Positions 61,539 to 63,271 of a DNA stretch of 63,271 nucleotides are shown piece by piece (position 1 is the first letter of the stretch; each line of letters starts with the position of its first letter). The DNA lies in NCBI GenBank assembly GCA_017650045.1, contig JAGCFP010000089.1:1-63271 (forward strand), written 5' to 3'. Position numbers and translations under genes: made by a program. Origin of the DNA: Bacteroidaceae bacterium. Its GTDB lineage: Bacteria > Bacteroidota > Bacteroidia > Bacteroidales > Bacteroidaceae. Under the pieces are notes generated by a model. That model worked only from the letters and a program-made list of their open reading frames with translations. It was not told the DNA's origin and ran no database searches.

Positions 61539-62819
61539 ATGAAAGCTAAATTTTTAATATGCATGATGCTGAGCACACTGATATGCTCATGCGGAGAAGA
61601 TGATGCGGTGTCTGTGCTTCCAGAAGAAGATAACGCTGAAGTATTCACGAAAATCACACTTCTTGATACTAATGAAGATACCTATTACTTCTCACGTGAG
61701 GGAGGGGAAATCACTGTGACGATTACTGCCGACGGGCCTTGGACCGCTACGTCCTCCCATGACTGGCTCAAAGTACAGCCTTCTTCTGGTGAGGCTGGCA
61801 CACATCTGCTTACCATCACTATACCCACATATGAGGCAGAAGATTCTAGATTTGCGGAGGTTCAGATAGGCAAGGATGCCAATAAGATGAGGCTGAAATT
61901 CTCTCAAGCGCCTGTGCCTGAAGTCCGTTCCCTGCATGACTATGAGCTCACGGCATCGCCTGTTCGCCTGACACTATATGTCTATCCAGAACTTGACTTC
62001 GAGATTACCTTGACAGAAGGGGCAGAGCAGTGGATAACTCCACTAAATACCCGTAGTAAGTGGGACTACTTCCATGAAAATACTACAGGCTTAAATTTTG
62101 AGATTAGCCCTAACGATACAGACCATCCACGTACAGGCACTGTGACGCTGAGCCGTGATGGCAGAGACTACAGCTTCACCGTGAGCCAGCACCACGATGA
62201 TGACCTACGTCCTGTACTGATGGAATTCTATCATGCCTTAGGCGGAGAACAATGGAAGTACAACCAAAACTGGGGTACGGATGCACCATTGAATGACTGG
62301 TCAGGATTAAGACTTGAAGATGGTCAGATAGTTGCTCTCCAGATGCATTACAACAATCTCAAAGGTGAGATTCCCGAAGTCATAGGACAGCTCAAAACTC
62401 TTCAAGAGTTTGATATTCTGGGGGATGAAGACGTGGTGGGCAAACTTCCCGAAAGCCTTGGAGAACTGCCCAACCTCCGAAGGATCCAGATTTCCTTTAA
62501 CAGCATCTCTGGAGCGATACCTGCCAGCTTAGGCAATGCTTCCAAGCTGGAAACCCTATGGTTATGCTATAACCAGCTCAGTGGTGAAATACCTGGAGAA
62601 CTCGGAGCACTCCCACTGGAAGGGTTGAACCTCACGGGCAATAATCTCACAGGCAATATCCCAGAGGGACTGACAAAGATGCACACCATCAATCGCCTCT
62701 TTTTAACAGAGAATCGTCTTAGTGGTACCATCTCCAGTACTGTGAACGCCTGGCTTTCAGGTATCAAAGAAGCCCAGATCAATCCTCAACAAGAGGGGTA
62801 TGGATTGTCCAGATGGTAA
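61539..62819 (+). CDS. BACON and leucine-rich-repeat surface lipoprotein
   Basis: This 426-residue lipoprotein has the lipobox ICSC (Cys18) followed by GEDD. Two BACON-like domains follow (about 45-135: DGPWTATSSHDWLKVQPSSGEAG; and 140-230: ITLTEGAEQWITPLN...FTVSQHHD). The C-terminal half has about six plant-type leucine-rich repeats (GEIPEVIGQLKTLQEF, GKLPESLGELPNLRRI, GAIPASLGNASKLETL, GEIPGELGALPLEGL). It is likely exposed on the surface for binding. Start 61539 is chosen over 61515 because the latter lacks a signal and lies at the promoter. Confidence 0.83.
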   Translation: MKAKFLICMMLSTLICSCGEDDAVSVLPEEDNAEVFTKITLLDTNEDTYYFSREGGEITVTITADGPWTATSSHDWLKVQPSSGEAGTHLLTITIPTYEAEDSRFAEVQIGKDANKMRLKFSQAPVPEVRSLHDYELTASPVRLTLYVYPELDFEITLTEGAEQWITPLNTRSKWDYFHENTTGLNFEISPNDTDHPRTGTVTLSRDGRDYSFTVSQHHDDDLRPVLMEFYHALGGEQWKYNQNWGTDAPLNDWSGLRLEDGQIVALQMHYNNLKGEIPEVIGQLKTLQEFDILGDEDVVGKLPESLGELPNLRRIQISFNSISGAIPASLGNASKLETLWLCYNQLSGEIPGELGALPLEGLNLTGNNLTGNIPEGLTKMHTINRLFLTENRLSGTISSTVNAWLSGIKEAQINPQQEGYGLSRW

Positions 62820-62840
62820 TGCATTACAAATATAACTACT

Positions 62841-62955
62841 ATGAAAAAACAATTGCACATTTGTTTGTAACTATATGGACTGTTTCGTTACTATCTTGTT
62901 CTGACTATAGTTCTGCCATTTAAAGACCTTTTCATCATCAAGGGTTTGCACTAAT
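62841..62955 (+). pseudogene. Remnant of a third KGEKGRDHRD-family lipoprotein gene
   Basis: Starting at ATG 62841 the frame is shifted by an A-tract of six. With one A more it would read MKKTIAHLFVTIWTV, then SLLSCSD, close to the signal peptides of the two upstream lipoproteins. About 40 bases after that the reading jumps to GACCTTTTCATCATCAAG..CACTAA, matching the last 30 bases of the 60783 gene at about 24 of 30 positions. The interior, including the KGEKGRDHRD motif, is deleted. It is thus a frameshifted and internally deleted copy. Confidence 0.7.
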
Positions 62956-62983
62956 GACTGAGAAATAAGAAAGCGACAGAAGT

Positions 62984-63013
62984 AAAATAGGCATGGAAGC
63001 ATGCCTATTTTTA
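62984..63013 (+). terminator. Terminator after the BACON-LRR gene and the remnant
   Basis: AAAATAGGCATG (62984-62995) pairs perfectly with CATGCCTATTTT (63000-63011) around GAAG, followed by TTATAA. A 12-base stem with an A/T-rich base can work on both strands. Confidence 0.8.
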
Positions 63014-63271
63014 TAAGTTAAGTTATATGTGTGTGTATGTATTTTTGAAATATATTGAAATGAAAGTAAATAGAAAGGGGACAACAAAAGCAGAAATGTT
63101 GGCAACCGGCTCAGTTGAGAGAGTAAACTAAAGTAGTACAACAGCAGTTATTAACAAATAATCATCAGACAACGGCGCTATAAGAGTCAACATAATACTG
63201 GAAAAGACACAGGTATTTCTTTTCATTTCAGTTTTTTTACATTTTTTGTGTGCATACATAGTAAAGACTAA
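63014..63271. other. Non-coding end of the window
   Basis: AT-rich DNA with no convincing gene. The open frame across 62938-63141 on the minus strand overlaps the terminator and has low-complexity sequence. The stretch holds the second copy of the downstream repeat (63174-63212) and ends in T-runs (63222-63250). Confidence 0.5.
63174..63212. repeat. Downstream repeat, copy 2
   Basis: Shares ATAAGAGTC, AATAC and AAAGACAC blocks with 61405-61443. It lies 219 bases after the end of the remnant gene, while copy 1 lies 7 bases after its gene, so about 210 bases have been inserted between. Confidence 0.45.

Noticed and set aside
62938-63141. 67-codon minus-strand frame rich in Leu, Ser and Tyr
   Set aside because: It overlaps a strong terminator and AT-rich repeat DNA and has no support from promoter or domain.
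1-63271. rRNA, tRNA, CRISPR array, riboswitch or replication origin
   Set aside because: Gaps between genes are short and were read by eye. No tRNA-like cloverleaf, regular spacer-repeat array, DnaA-box cluster or known riboswitch core was recognised. A covariance-model scan would be decisive.

Overview
The window reads as chromosome from a member of the Bacteroidales, most likely a Prevotella/Segatella-type genome. The evidence is the repeated Bacteroidetes promoter form (TTTG, about 20 bases, then TAnnTTTG), the scarcity of Shine-Dalgarno sequences, and families typical of the phylum: RprX/RprY, DUF4249 lipoproteins beside TonB-dependent receptors, BACON domains, DUF2027-Smr, DUF3256, DUF6266 and DUF6722. 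No rRNA, tRNA, CRISPR array, integrase or transposase gene was recognised. The genus is inference.

Layout. 1-3.3 kb: a membrane TPR regulator and a lipoprotein, bracketed by pieces of a TTCACACTTCAC-type inverted-repeat element. 3.3-8.8 kb: housekeeping genes (NUDIX hydrolase, queA, DUF2027-Smr, hemW, DUF6266) and two copies of a structured intergenic repeat. 9.0-16.0 kb: a defence block, with a type III restriction-modification pair (res then mod) followed by an ATPase/HNH pair resembling Septu. 16.1-31.8 kb: a secreted GH2 beta-galactosidase, an EF-G paralogue of the EF-G2 kind, rprXY, the rpsF-rpsR-rplI operon, acyl-CoA synthetase, and mtaB-acyltransferase-glycosyltransferase facing miaA. 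31.8-35.1 kb: lpxD-lpxC-lpxA, with LpxC lacking the FabZ domain usual in this phylum. 35.2-48.4 kb: an almost unbroken minus-strand run of core genes (pyrF, DUF4153, prfA, purM, lemA, TPM, hydrolase, aroE, menG, purC, phoH, M23 peptidase, B3/4 protein, pgeF). 48.5-50.1 kb: an EamA-type transporter and a DUF3256 protein.

50.1-63.3 kb is the accessory and most unusual part. It holds a second TPR regulator, two paralogous pairs of TonB-dependent receptor plus DUF4249 lipoprotein, a BACON-like lipoprotein, two related lipoproteins with a shared KGEKGRDHRD motif, a BACON plus leucine-rich-repeat lipoprotein, and the remnant of a third KGEKGRDHRD gene. The same 16-base palindrome, TGTACACTAGTGTACA, occurs upstream of the TPR regulator and in the divergent control region between the receptor operon and the KGEKGRDHRD genes. 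This suggests one surface uptake or binding system under one regulator. No SusD-type partner or glycoside hydrolase lies in this part, so its substrate is unknown and probably not a conventional polysaccharide.

The observations I rate highest are the covarying structured repeats (3823-3996 and 6866-7043), the shared palindrome with the lipoprotein/receptor system, the combined type III/Septu-like island, the EF-G paralogue with serine in place of the catalytic histidine, LpxC without FabZ, and a heptamer repeat tract that supplies the start codon of one gene and the stop codon of its neighbour.
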